Shown here: piece after piece, positions 21,570 to 32,110 of the stretch | Layout of the letters: each line of letters opens with the position of its first letter | How positions within the stretch are numbered: position 1 is the first letter of the stretch | Source: Takakia lepidozioides | Lineage: Eukaryota > Streptophyta > Takakiopsida > Takakiales > Takakiaceae | Assembly (NCBI GenBank): GCA_030704615.1 | Contig: CM060731.1 | Span: forward strand, 68,242,756 to 68,306,755 | Direction: 5' to 3' | DNA length: 64,000 nucleotides | Notes under the pieces: model-generated | The model's input: only the letters and a program-made list of their open reading frames with translations | The model's database searches: none | What the model was told of the DNA's origin: nothing | Program-made: the position numbers and the translations under genes

Positions 21570-22174
21570 GGCATAGCTTTCTAGGATTGTGTGCTTAGAA
21601 TGTATGGTGGACAACGATGTATGTTGTGGCACGATGCTTAGCTGCACGTTGGTTATGTCCACACTGCTTGGGATAGTGGCAGTGGATATGACTAGTGGCA
21701 GCTAACAAGAGATGGGAGGCATGGTTTTAGTCATGGTTAACTAGAATTACCTACTTCTAGTTAACTAGGATTTTTTGGATATTCATATTTGTATTTTGTG
21801 TGTTGGAACTTCATTTGGTTTCACATGCCAAGTGAGGTATCAAACCTCACTTGGGACATGGGGATGGGTTTTCCCCTTGTGAGCGTTGAGGAGGGTTCAT
21901 CTTCTGGTAGTTGAGCCTTCATGAGCCTCTCCCACCTCCATAGCTATAGATATTGAGAAAGAGTGTGGTAAGGGCTTTGTACGGTGGATTCCTTTAGCAA
22001 AGGTGCCATTGACTTGACTTAGTTTATGTGATTGAGTGGATTCATGAGTGGAGTGTTTCTCTTGTGTTCACTTTCATTATCACTACAATTGTGGCATAGC
22101 TTTCTAGGATTGTGTGCTTAGAATGTATGGTGGACAACGATGTATGTTGTGGCACGATGCTTAGGTGCACGACA
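21570..22174 (+). repeat. 3' LTR-like repeats of copy B
   Basis: The polypurine tract is followed by an 84-bp block starting TGTGGCATAGC (21570-21652). Next comes a 60-bp piece matching an internal part of copy A (about 5590-5650; TCCACACTGCTTG), and then the 366-bp repeat 21722-22087 that matches 10398-10740. The 84-bp block then recurs at 22089-22174, ending GGTGCACGACA. Either the LTR is TGTGG...CACTACA with a truncated second copy, or it is TGTGG...CACGACA with an internal duplication. The sequence does not decide. Confidence 0.6.
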
Positions 22175-23638
22175 TCTCTCTTAGAGATTTTATGGTTCCG
22201 GGCTTACTAGGCTTAGCAATTAATTGTCATTCCACATCTCCCTTTTGGATCCCCCCAAGTAACATTCCTACATCATTCCCAACAATTTCGTTAAGAGTTT
22301 TCCGAAACATTTTTGAACCTGTAACAAAAGAAGGCGATTTCCAAGCCAACTTCTCTAGATATTCCGTCTATGTTTCTTCCGCTTCTACGTGGGAGAAAGT
22401 TGCATATGAAGAGTCAGATAAAGTAGAGAATTTTTTTTGCAATTTGTAGAGAACGAAGTTGTGTCAAAAGAATCCTCTAAGTCTTTAGAAATGGTGTGAA
22501 AATTTACTGAAAAAAAAAAAATCCCGATCTATCTTTCTCTCTGCGAGTAAATAAAAATAAAAATAAAAATAAAAAATGTATGCATGAAAGTCGTGAGAGA
22601 AGCCATATCTCCTAATGTCTCAAATTTGTTCTCTAGATTTCTGGATTTCCATCTCCATTTGGCATTGACGAATGGTTTTCTGACGCTCTCTCCGAAGTGA
22701 TTTTTTATTTCGAATACTTCTTTCTTTCTATCCTTCATGAGCGAAATATTCAGCACGGGTTTTACTTCGGTTTTATATAAATCTACAAGTTCTGAGACTA
22801 GTGCCTATTGGCCCTTCTCATATCTTATCCATAAAAGCTTATAGTTGTGGCTGTAAGTGGTTCGATTATATGACAACTATTAATACTTTTATCAATATAT
22901 TATTCACATCTCTATATAATGTTAGTAAAACCTCATACAATAACTTTGTCAGTTTTACCATACATTTTCGTTCCGATTGATTGGCATTTAAGTTTTTTAC
23001 CATTTCATTACACCACTTGGATGCTCCAGAAAGTACAGATAGAAAGTTTTTTACCATTCAGTTACACCACTTGGATGTTTGATACGTACGGATAAGATAT
23101 GTTGGTGTCAAAACATTTTTTGAAAACTACATCCTTTCATTCATAATGGACAAAAAAATGACAAGCAAGAACGCCACGTACTAAGCCAATCTTAGAGTAT
23201 GCACACAAAATAGAGAACATTGAGAAATATTGTAGGGTTTATAAACATTTATGTCTAAAAATTTCCATCTTTCTTCTGGACCTGCATGAAGAATCCAGCT
23301 AGCATATCGACAAGAGATTATGATCTGTTTGATACAAGTCTTCAATGCTCACATCAATGGGAAGATTTTTCAATCTCCTCCACTCGTCAACATGACGACA
23401 TGCCCACTTATTACTGTCATTGGAGTGCCGTAAGCGTCCCCAAGCAACGATCTCTACTTCCCAACAAAATAAACAAGCGGCTAGAGGTGCATGGCTCCTC
23501 TTTGCGAATAGTGAAATCTACTTTTATCCATACTAAACCTGAAAATTCATCCATTTATTTTTCATAAATTGTTAATTAAGAAAGATGTTATTGCCATGAA
23601 ATAGTTTTCAGCAAATGAGAGGAGGTAAGTAACGTACT
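22175..23638. other. AT-rich spacer
   Basis: No gene recognised. A tandem duplication of about 60 bp is visible at about 22990-23080 (TTTTTTACCATT...CACCACTTGGATG twice). Short open stretches on either strand lack family resemblance. Confidence 0.5.
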
Positions 23639-24000
23639 AGATAAGGGGCTGGGATTGCCTCCCAGTGAGCCACTAGGTGAGCCCGGGATAGTGAGCCGCC
23701 AGCTGGCGAGACAGTGAGCCGCTAGCTGGCGGGTCACTGGAAGGCATAATATACCTTGATCCCAGCCCGTTATCTGGCGTAAAGGATTTTTGGGTAGATT
23801 ATGCGAGATCTGTGATTGGCTGCAGGCCATAAAACGCTGCTAAAGAGTCAAACAGCCGATTATGAATGCAGAATCGGGCGGCATAATATACCAATCCCAA
23901 CCCGTTATCTGGCGTAAAGGATTTTTGGGGCAGATTATGCGAGGCCTGTGATCTGCTAAGAGTCCAACAACCTATTATGAATGCAGAATCGGGGCTTCAT
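23639..24000. repeat. Small foldback plus direct repeat
   Basis: AGATAAGGGGCTGGGAT (23639-23655) pairs with ATCCCAGCCCGTTATCT (23759-23775), 16 of 17 bases, enclosing shorter palindromes around CCAGCTGGCG. The right arm and its flank (GCATAATATACC...CGTTATCTGGCGTAAAGG...TTATGCGAG) are repeated at about 23881-23955. It looks like a nested non-autonomous element or a tandem duplication. No protein is encoded. Confidence 0.6.
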
Positions 24001-24082
24001 CCCATTTATTTATTTATTTTAAATGCAGAATGTTCCAGCACCGTGGAGCGACCATCTTCTGCTTTAGTTTGCCTAGAATAAG

Positions 24083-24115
<33 letters not shown>

Positions 24116-24218
24116 ATTTAAAAAAATCATTTTAGAAAAAGGGGACATAGGCCCTTTTACTCAAATTAAATAAAGAAGTGTTCACATAAGGTGGAAAAAA
24201 TAACCACCAGGGAGGCCG

Positions 24219-24946
24219 TGTCGCGGCCCTTTGCCTTGAGGGCAGGGGGGGGTCGGGACACATGAGGGGTTGCCCCTGTGGTGGGGGCAGCGACAGCGAT
24301 AGGTATGGGGGGCTGAAGCACCCTTGAGTGCCCAAGGCACCCAAGGAGGCGGAGGCGCTCACTAGGTGGAGCCCCGCACACCGGGTTGCGGTGGGGGTGG
24401 CTCCACAAGGGGTGGTGGTAGCTTAGCGGGACTTAGTGGGGTGGCATAGGACTCACCATGGGGGCGGAGACCTCGTGGTGGGAGTCGTGGGGAGTCTTGG
24501 GACTCATCACGGTCCATAGGGGCCGTGGTGAGTGGGCCAAGACTCACCGCGACTCATCACCGGGAGTCGAGGGTTTTCGTGGTGGTTCGCCATAAAATGG
24601 CATGGCTGGTTGTGAAACCCCCGCGGACAGCTACAGAAGTATATATAGGGAGTAGTAACCCCGAGAACGGTGCAAGCCCGTTGGTGACCAAAAACTAGTG
24701 AGTAAGCGAGCGAGCCGGAAAGCGACCAAAGAGTGGGGAGCTGTTCCGGACTGCCACTACCAAAGGGAATTCCCGCTGGTTCCAAATCGGTGAAGGGTTC
24801 TTTGAGAGAACAAAGGGGGACCGTTATGCCCCGGTGAGCAGCCGAAGCTCCAAGTTGGCCCGGCGGCCAGGTTGGGAGTCAGGCGCGCGCATCAAAGCGA
24901 GTAACTATGACTTGAGGGGGAGCTTACCGAAGTGAGGTGCATGACA
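24219..24946 (+). repeat. 5' LTR of chromovirus
   Basis: The 728 bp run from TGTCGCGGCCCTTTGCC to GGTGCATGACA. A TATATATA box at about 24641-24648, before AGGGAGTAGTAACCCC, is a plausible promoter for the genomic RNA. The initiator tRNA-Met primer site follows after 2 nt. Confidence 0.9.
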
Positions 24947-24948
24947 CT

Positions 24949-24960
24949 TGGTATCAGAGC
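24949..24960 (+). other. Primer-binding site (tRNA-iMet)
   Basis: TGGTATCAGAGC is complementary to the 3' end of plant initiator methionine tRNA and lies 2 nt behind the LTR, the usual spacing in plant Ty3 and Ty1 elements. Confidence 0.9.
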
Positions 24961-25001
24961 TTAGAGTTCAGTACGCGATCGTCCTTGGGATTGGCCTCAT
25001 C

Positions 25002-25829
25002 ATGGGGTCGGGCAAGCCGAAGCGAAAGCGGAACGGCCCAAAAGATGATGATCCTGGTGAGCCCGATGGGGGCGACGTGTCACCGAAACGGCCGTTTGAG
25101 GAAGCGACGCAGGTTTCTGAAAGCGAGGCCGCTCAAGAGCGGGAGGAATCTGAGGAGTCGGAGCCCGAGGAATCCTTGAGAGCTCCGACAAACCAAAAGA
25201 TGCCTCCCATGCCGGCAGCCTTTTGGGAAGGGTTGTTGGCGCAGTTTGGCGGGACGTTGAAGGTGTTGAAGGCGGCTAATGCCACTTCCACTAAGGCAAA
25301 GTTTAAGGTGAAGCCTAAGGAACCCGGCACCTTCGAGGGCGTCCGAAATCGGAAGGCACTCAACACCTGGCTCCTGGAGCTAGAGCAGTACTTCCGGGCG
25401 GCCAAGTTGAGTGACGAGGATCGGGTGGAAGTGGCTCCCACCTATTTGAGAGGCTATGCTCAACAATGGTGGCAGAAACGCCTTCACGACCGAGGTTCAA
25501 GCCCGGAAACCTTGAACTGGAGTGGGTTCAAGGAATTGATGAAGAGACAGTTTGTGCCCCTCAACGCGTCCTGGCTTGCCCGGGACAAGATGAGGAATTT
25601 GAAGCAAACAGATGACATTCGGGGGTATGTCCAGGCTTTCAATGTGCTGTTGCTCGAAGTCGCGGACATGGCAGAACCAGAAATGGTCTTCAACTTTGTG
25701 GCGGGACTGGCCCCATGGGCCAGGCGGAAGTTGGAGGAGAAGCCACCCAAGACTTTGAACGAGACAATTGAGAGGGCTGAATGTTTCTCGGATGTCCCTA
25801 GGGTGAGAGACAAGGCCGTACGGAGCTGA
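25002..25829 (+). CDS. Chromovirus gag polyprotein N-terminal part
   Basis: The ATG at 25002 ([12 protein letters not shown]) is chosen because it is the first in the gag frame after the primer site, though the frame is open upstream. A basic and acidic N-terminus is followed by a retrotransposon-gag fold (about 25320-25790): a [17 protein letters not shown] start, [22 protein letters not shown] and a [11 protein letters not shown] block, ending [13 protein letters not shown]. The stop at 25827 comes before the zinc knuckle, which lies in another frame at about 26010, so a small frameshift has probably separated them. It would coat the RNA genome in cytoplasmic particles. Confidence 0.8.
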   Translation: MGSGKPKRKRNGPKDDDPGEPDGGDVSPKRPFEEATQVSESEAAQEREESEESEPEESLRAPTNQKMPPMPAAFWEGLLAQFGGTLKVLKAANATSTKAKFKVKPKEPGTFEGVRNRKALNTWLLELEQYFRAAKLSDEDRVEVAPTYLRGYAQQWWQKRLHDRGSSPETLNWSGFKELMKRQFVPLNASWLARDKMRNLKQTDDIRGYVQAFNVLLLEVADMAEPEMVFNFVAGLAPWARRKLEEKPPKTLNETIERAECFSDVPRVRDKAVRS

Positions 25830-26013
25830 ACCACAAGGAGACCCGGCGGAAGGTGACTCCTTCCGACCGGAAAAGAAGTGGGATAGGCCACGCGGCGACA
25901 ATGGCACGTGGAAATCGAAGGGAGGGCCTTCACACGTCAAGGCGGCACTCGGTGCTTCGAAAGGAAAAGCGGGTGGAGCGGCTTATGGCGGACAGAAGGC
26001 GACCTTTGATGGA

Positions 26014-27738
26014 GTGTGTTTCAATTGCGGGGAGCCCGGGCACATGGCCAAGAAGTACACGAAACCTCGACAATTGAACATGACTCGGGCAACCACGGAG
26101 CTGTCGGAAGATACCATCAGTCGCTTGGTGGAAGCGGTGGTCGCCAGGACTTGCAAGGTAGGCAACTATTCTTGTGAGTTGTATCAGGAAACTGGCGCCC
26201 TGCGTAAAGGGAGTCAGTTATTGTTCGTGGATGGGATAATATCCGGAACTAACGTGTCGTTGTTGGTGGACACAGGAGCGTCGCACTCCTTCATGACGCC
26301 GGCGGCGGCGCGAAAGTTGGGACTCCAGACAAGTGACGTGGGGGCCTCTATTGAGGTGCGTTCTGCCAAAGGAGAACCACAGTTGACGACAAGGTTGGCG
26401 TTTGATGTTCCTCTTCAACTGGGGAGTAGGGAGGGACGTGAGAACTTCACAATCTGCGTGATCGATGGAGTAGATCTCATTTTGGGGATGACCTTTTTGA
26501 GCAAATCCGGAGCGGTCATAGACGGCCGCAAGAGAGTAGTCACGCTGCCTTGTGGGAATGGTAGCGAGGTCTTACGAGTGTCGGAAACGCCCAAATCCGT
26601 GGGAGGGCGAATAAACCTTCTGTCAGCAAGGGAGTGGGCCGTGGAGGAGGCACACGAGCCCCAGTTTTTGCTTTACATTAGAGAAGTGAAGGGAGAAGGC
26701 GATGGGGAGCCGAGCCCAGATTGGATCAAGGGGATTTTGGAGAAATACCAGGATGTGATGCCGGAGGATTTACCAAGCGGCTTGCCACCGCGAAGAGGAG
26801 TTGACCACAAGATTGAGGTGATACCAGGAACGGAACCGCCTGCCAAGGCACCCTACCAGTTGAGCCACAGGGAGTTGGTCGAGCTGAAGACTCAGCTCAA
26901 GGATCTAATGTCAAAGGGGTACATCCGGCCGAGTAAGTCACCTTACGGGGCCCCGGTGCTATTCGCAGACAAGAATGATGGGATGCTGCGGATGTGTGTC
27001 GATTACAGGGCTCTGAATAAGGTGACTATAAAAAACCGGTACCCTTTGCCAATGATCGACGACCTCTTCGATCGGTTGGCAGGAGCGAAGTATTTCAGCC
27101 GGATCGACTTGCGCTCCGGCTATCATCAAATTCGGGTGGCGGAAGGAGATGAGGAGAAGACCGCGTGCAGGACAAGGTATGGTTCATATGAGTTCTTGGT
27201 GATGCCTTTTGGGCTCACCAATGCACCAGCGACATTTAGCACGCTGATGAACAGCCTTTTCCAGGAGTGGTTGGATGACTTTGTGATCGTGTACATCGAC
27301 GACATCTTGGTGTACTCGAAAACAAAGGAAGAACACCTGGAGCACCTAAAAAGGGTGTTCCAAAAATTGCGAGAAGGGAAGCTGTATGCCAAAGCTTCAA
27401 AGTGCGAATTCGGGGTCACAAAAGTGGAGTTCCTGGGGCATGTGATTACACAGGATGGGATCAAAATGGATGACAGAAAGGTGAGGGCGATCTTGGACTG
27501 GGAGCCTCCGACTTCGGTCCCGGGAGTGCGATCCTTCCTAGGACTCGCCTCCTATTACCGGAAGTATGTGAGAAATTTCGCCAAGATCGCGGGGCCGCTG
27601 TCGGACCTTCTGTGTAAATCCAAAGTCTGGGTATGGAACACATTTTGTGGCCAAGCTTTTGCTGAATTGAAGCAGCGGATGGCGGAAGCTCCAGTCTTGA
27701 AATCCCGGAGTTCGATCGTCCATTTGAGATTCATATAG
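26014..27738 (+). pseudogene. Chromovirus knuckle, protease and RT
   Basis: The frame opens with [14 protein letters not shown], a CCHC knuckle whose last Cys is Tyr. The protease box is [11 protein letters not shown] at about 26265 (intact D-T-G), with [14 protein letters not shown] later as the second conserved strand. RT follows: [12 protein letters not shown] (about 26995), [14 protein letters not shown] (about 27100), [13 protein letters not shown], and [10 protein letters not shown] (about 27290) with the catalytic YIDD, then the thumb and FLGHVIT. Protease and RT look intact. The frame fails at about 27705, just as RNase H should start. Confidence 0.85.
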
Positions 27739-29529
27739 ATGCGTCGGACTTCGCGATTGGGGGTGTACTTATGCAAGATGGACGTCAGTGGCTTACGAAA
27801 GTAAGAAACTGAATGAAGTGGAGCGACGGTGGCCGACGCACGAAAAAGAGATGAAGGCGGTGGTGCATTGCCTTGAGCTTTGGCGCCACTATGTTGGTTC
27901 CAACCCAGTGAAGTATTTTGCCACGCATCCCAAGTTGTCCCCAAAACAACTTAGGTGGCAAGATACTTTGGCGGTGTTCGACGTGGATATCCAGTACAAA
28001 CCGGGACGGGACAATGTGGTGGCCGATGCTTTAAGTAGAAAGCAGCAGCTCCTGTTGGTGTACAGGGGCGAGACGGCGCTCCAAAGGAAGATCCGGAAGG
28101 CTTGCCGGAAGGATGAGCTGGCGAAGTCCGTGATGCAGGACTTGAGGATGGGGTTAAATCGCAGTTCCACTTGCAAAATGGACTGCTCCGGTATAAGCAA
28201 AAACGTCTCTACGTGCCAAAGGGAGGGATCAGAGATAGCCTCTTGAGAGAATGCCATGATAGCCCGCTTGCGGGCCACGGCGGAGCCAAGCGCACTGCGG
28301 CACTCCTGAAGAAAGAGTATTTCTGGCCCAAACTGAGGGAGGAGGCAGAGGAGTATGTCAAGACATGCACCACATGCCAACAAAACCGGAGCGAGTACAA
28401 AAAGCAAGCGGGGCTGTTACAACCCTTGCCGATTCCAGAGGGGACTTGGGAAAGCGTCTCGATGGATTTCATGACTGCTATGCCGCTGTCAAAAGGATTC
28501 GATGCAATCATGGTGGTGGTGGATAGGTTCAGTAAAATGGGCCATTTCATCCCCACCAAGGAGACGGCAACGGCGCAGGAGACAGGGCGACTTTACTTCG
28601 CCCACGTCTTAAAGCATCATGGAGTCCCGAAGGATATTGTCTCGGACCGCGATCCAAAGTTTACGAGTAAATTTGGAGGGCACTTTGGAAGAAGATGGGG
28701 ACGAGGCTGAAGATGAGCACCGCCTTCCGACCTACGACCGACGGCCAAACAGAAAGAGTGAATTCCGTAGTGAAGCAGATCTTGCGGAATTACGTGTCGG
28801 CAGACCAAACAGACTGGGTGGAACACTTAGACGCGGCAGAGTTCTGTTATAATAACACAGAACACTCCGCAACGGGAGTTTCCCCTTTCGTATTGGTCTA
28901 TGGAAAAGCACCTCTGGTGCCGACAAGTTGGGCCGCCCAGGACGTTGAGGAACCGGCAGTAGCAGCGGTACTGGGAAGAACGCGAGCGTTTGTTGAAGCT
29001 CGCAAAGTACAACATTGCCAAAGCTAGGAAACGGTATGAAAGGCAGGCGAATCGGAAGCGGAGGGAAGTGAAGTTTGAGGCAGGCACAGAGGTCTGGTTG
29101 AACATCAAGAATTTCCGACTACCTCCGGAAGTGAGTCCGAAGTTCGTACCTCCGTATGCGGGACCCTTTCGCATTCGGAAGGTTATGAATGAGGATGTGT
29201 ATGAATTGGAGCTGCCGGCAAACAGCAAGGTGCACCCAGTATTCCATGTCTCCCTTTTGAAGCCTTACTTCAAAGATGAAGCGCGTCCGAATCGGCATCA
29301 AGTGTTGCGTCCGCCACCTATGCTGTTGGATCATGAAAATGAACCTGAGTACGAGGTGGAGGCAATACTTAAGTCGAGGAGGTTCAGGAACCGAGAAACG
29401 GAGTATCTCGTCAAATGGAAGGGCTATCATCATGTGGAGGCATCTTGGGTGCGTGCCTCAGAAATGGGAAACGCATCCGAGGCGGTTGCAGCTTTCGAAG
29501 GGCGACCTCAAAAGCGGAAGAAGCGTTGA
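27700..29529 (+). pseudogene. Chromovirus RNase H, integrase and chromodomain (frameshifted)
   Basis: RNase H begins in a shifted frame ([14 protein letters not shown], about 27730) and continues in another (27788-28246: VAYESKKLNEVERRWPTHEKE, then NVVADALSR). Integrase has ECHDSPLAGHGG and CTTCQQ for zinc, SMDFMTAMP for the first Asp and VSDRDPKF for the second. A shift at about 28675 puts TDGQTERVN, the catalytic Glu, in the next frame. A last frame (28990-29529) holds the C-terminal module ending HPVFHVSLLKPY. It then holds a chromodomain (YEVEAILKSR, TEYLVKWKGY, ASWVRASEM) that would bind methylated histone tails. At least four small frameshifts are needed to connect everything. Confidence 0.85.
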
Positions 29530-30435
29530 TGGGGACATCAACCTTGGAGCGTGGGGGAGGAAATGCATGCTTAGCCCGGCTTAGCTAGCTTAGGAATCCG
29601 ATTGCAAAAACTTGTATTGTACAAAACGTGCTATAAATGAAATGGATTCCAAATGTTGTGCGTCCTATTTTGTTTGGAATGGTGATGCATGGTATGGTTG
29701 GCTAGTGTGTAGAATGCATGCTAGCTTATAAAAGTGGGAGAGGTAAATTGGGTTAATCGTGTGTTTGCGTAGTGCCGAAATCGGGTGACCCCCATCCGAA
29801 GGGGCAAGGAAACTTGCGCCTTCTTTGGGAGTTCACGTGCTAGTGCGCACCTGGCGCGTGCGCGTACTATAACTGCGCTACCGAGGGGGTTGCCTTGTAG
29901 TGCGGGCTAACGCGGAAGCTACGTGCTTCCGTTCACGTACTATAATCGTGTAGCCTCGGGACGAAGTCGTAGTGCGGCTTCGGCGTGTTCCCGTACCTCA
30001 GGCCAGCATTCCAAGGCGGACCCAATTGTAGTGATTGGGGCGCACGGTTGGTTCAAGGTTATCTTCCTAGTCAAAGAGGGTTCCAGGTGAACCCTTGCTC
30101 AAGGTGATGCCAAAAGCGGCATCATGAGCGGTCGCAAGCAATGTTGTTGCAGTAAGGCGATTCGATCCTCGGGGAGGATCGTTCCTTGGCCTTGAAGTAG
30201 GCCAAGAAGAGTGCACTGGGAGGAGCTGGAGAGGCTCCACCCTTGGCCGGGACTTGGAGGAAGTCGGCCGAACTAGCTAGTGGAGAGTAGAGTCAAGTGT
30301 GGGGTTTGGTTCTTTGCCATGGGACGCCATGGTACGGAAACAAACTCCTTGATGTGGGACGCCACAACTTGGATGTTCGTTTCTACAAAATGGACAAGTC
30401 GATGAGGACATCGACTCCCTGTTGGTAGGGGTGTG
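29530..30435 (+). other. Chromovirus 3' untranslated region
   Basis: About 0.9 kb between the chromodomain stop and the 3' LTR. It contains a block at 29800-30000 with repeated CGTACTATAA and GTAGTGCGG words. No coding region is apparent. The purine-rich GGTAGGGGTG at its end is the likely plus-strand primer. Confidence 0.6.
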
Positions 30436-31161
30436 TGTCGCGGCCCTTTGCCTTGAGGGCAGGGGGTCGGGACACATGAGGGGCTGCCCCTGTGGTGGGG
30501 GCAGCGGCAGCGATAGGTATGGGGGGCTGAAGCACCCTTGAGTGCCCAAGGCACTCAAGGAGGCGGAGGCGCTCACTAGGTGGAGCCCCGCACACCGGGT
30601 TGCGGTGGGGGTGGCTCCACAAGGGGTGGTGGTAGCTTAGCGGGACTTAGTGGGGGTGGCATAGGACTCACCATGGGGGCGGAGACCTCGTGGTGGGAGT
30701 CGTGGGGAGTCTTGGGACTCATCACGGTCCATAGGGGCCGTGGTGAGTGGGCCAAGACTCACCGCGACTCATCACCGGGAGTCGAGGGTTTTCGTGGTGG
30801 TTCGCCATAAAATGGCATGGCTGGTTGTGAAACCCCCGCGGACAGCTACAGAAGTATATATAGGGAGTAGTAACCCCGAGAACGGTGCAAGCCCGTTGGT
30901 GACCAAAAACTAGTGAGTAAGCGAGCGAGCCGGAAAGCGACCAAAGAGTGGGGAGCTGTTCCGGACTGCCACTACCAAAGGGAATTCCCGCTGGTTCCAA
31001 ATCGGTGGAGGGTTCTTTGGGAGAACAAAGGGGGACCGTTATGCCCCGGTGAGCAGCCGAAGCTCCAAGTTGGCCCGGTGGCCAGGTTGGGAGTCAGGCG
31101 CGCGCATCAAAACGAGTAACTATGACTTGAGGGGGAGCTTACCGAAGTGAGGTGCGCGACA
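30436..31161 (+). repeat. 3' LTR of chromovirus
   Basis: The 726 bp run from TGTCGCGG to CGCGACA. It is very similar to 24219-24946, with differences such as GTGAAGG/GTGGAGG and GGCGGCCAGG/GGTGGCCAGG, nearly all transitions. The flank CTTAA does not match the GGCCG before the 5' LTR. Confidence 0.9.
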
Positions 31162-32110
31162 CTTAATATCCATGTGAGACCATATCAAACTAGCTAAAGA
31201 AATTTGAAAGAAAGGGAGAGAGATGAGGAGAGTGAAATGGGAAGGAGAGAAACCCTATATCTAAGAGATCAGAGTGGAAGCCCAGTGGAGGCTAGAATTC
31301 CTAAAGTCGAAGATAATTCCTGATGGAAGGCCACATAATGCCTGATCATGACAAAGAAAGGGAGCAGCCAAATCATGTCTTCTACTAACATGTGGAAAGA
31401 AGATAGATATAGCCTAATCTCAATTTGCCCAGCCGTGGAAAGGCAAGGATAGGGTAGAGGGCCCTATTAGTGCCAAAATAACAGTTTTACGAGCAAATTC
31501 ACCTTGTAAATGGTCAAAATTTGCCATTTGTTTTTCACAAGGGTTTAGTTAAAGTAGTTAAGATACACTAGAAGCTTTAAAATTCCAAAATCAGCCTAAT
31601 TTAAAGCCTTCAATGGACATAAATTGGAACAACACTTAGGGAGGTATGCAGAAATCAAATTTTCCCTATATTGGTCACACCAACACCTATTAAAGGCCAT
31701 ATCCAACCCTATTGTTGTCATTTCAAGATTCCTATTTGTGGCGGTGGGTCTTATTTTGGCCATTCGATTTCACCTACTTAACGGCTAGATAGTGGACATT
31801 TGGAACCATGAGAGCTTCTAGGAATGGATGGTGTTTATATTAGTGACACATGGAGATCGTGGACATCGAAACGTGGCGTGTAGAGACAGGCGAAGAGAGG
31901 TGTTTTGAGATCGAGAATATAGAGATATGGAGAAGATCGTCAATTTCAAGGCATCGAAGAACCAAGACAGACTATGATGCGTTGGGTTTCTACTTCGTCA
32001 ATGCTTCCATGGTCAACCTGGCTTTTTCAGCAGACAAACGAGCTCTCTCTACCTTCGCTACTTCACGCTCAACAGTTTTTTTTGGCTTCTCAATTGCTTT
32101 GCATTTTTAT
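31162..32110. other. Spacer between chromovirus and Tigger remnant
   Basis: No gene seen. The plus-strand open frame at 31850-32317 lies partly opposite the transposase C-terminus and has no family likeness. One end of the Tigger element probably lies here, but I could not identify terminal inverted repeats. Confidence 0.4.

Larger units (their letters stand above)
10398..22174 (+). mobile_element. Ty3/gypsy DNMT element, copy B (nearly full length, decayed)
   Basis: This is a long retrotransposon. In order it holds a direct repeat (10398-10740), an untranslated leader, gag with two CCHC-like knuckles and an RGG-rich stretch, a protease-like region, the DNMT, RT, RNase H, integrase, a PHD finger, a polypurine tract (AGGGGGGCG at about 21560), and LTR-like repeats. 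From 12585 to 16211 the coding part is one continuous frame broken only by stop codons. A CACTA element sits inside the DNMT region. Without that insert the element would be about 10.3 kb, large for the superfamily. I found no clear primer-binding site or target-site duplication, so the outer limits are approximate. Confidence 0.85.
24219..31161 (+). mobile_element. Chromovirus (Ty3/gypsy with chromodomain), LTR-complete
   Basis: This is a 6.9-kb element with two near-identical LTRs, a TGGTATCAGAGC primer-binding site for initiator tRNA-Met (24949-24960), gag, and pol in the order protease, RT, RNase H, integrase, chromodomain. A GGTAGGGGTG purine tract lies just before the 3' LTR. The LTRs begin TGTCGCG, and the right LTR ends with the exact inverse CGCGACA. 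I count roughly ten differences between the LTRs by eye, mostly transitions, which suggests a fairly recent insertion. Pol is nevertheless frameshifted in several places, so the copy is non-autonomous. Five-base flanks do not match. Confidence 0.9.

Noticed and set aside
24132-24785. Pro-rich open frames on the minus strand of the 5' LTR
   Set aside because: Repeated identically in the 3' LTR. GC-rich LTR sequence with no family resemblance.
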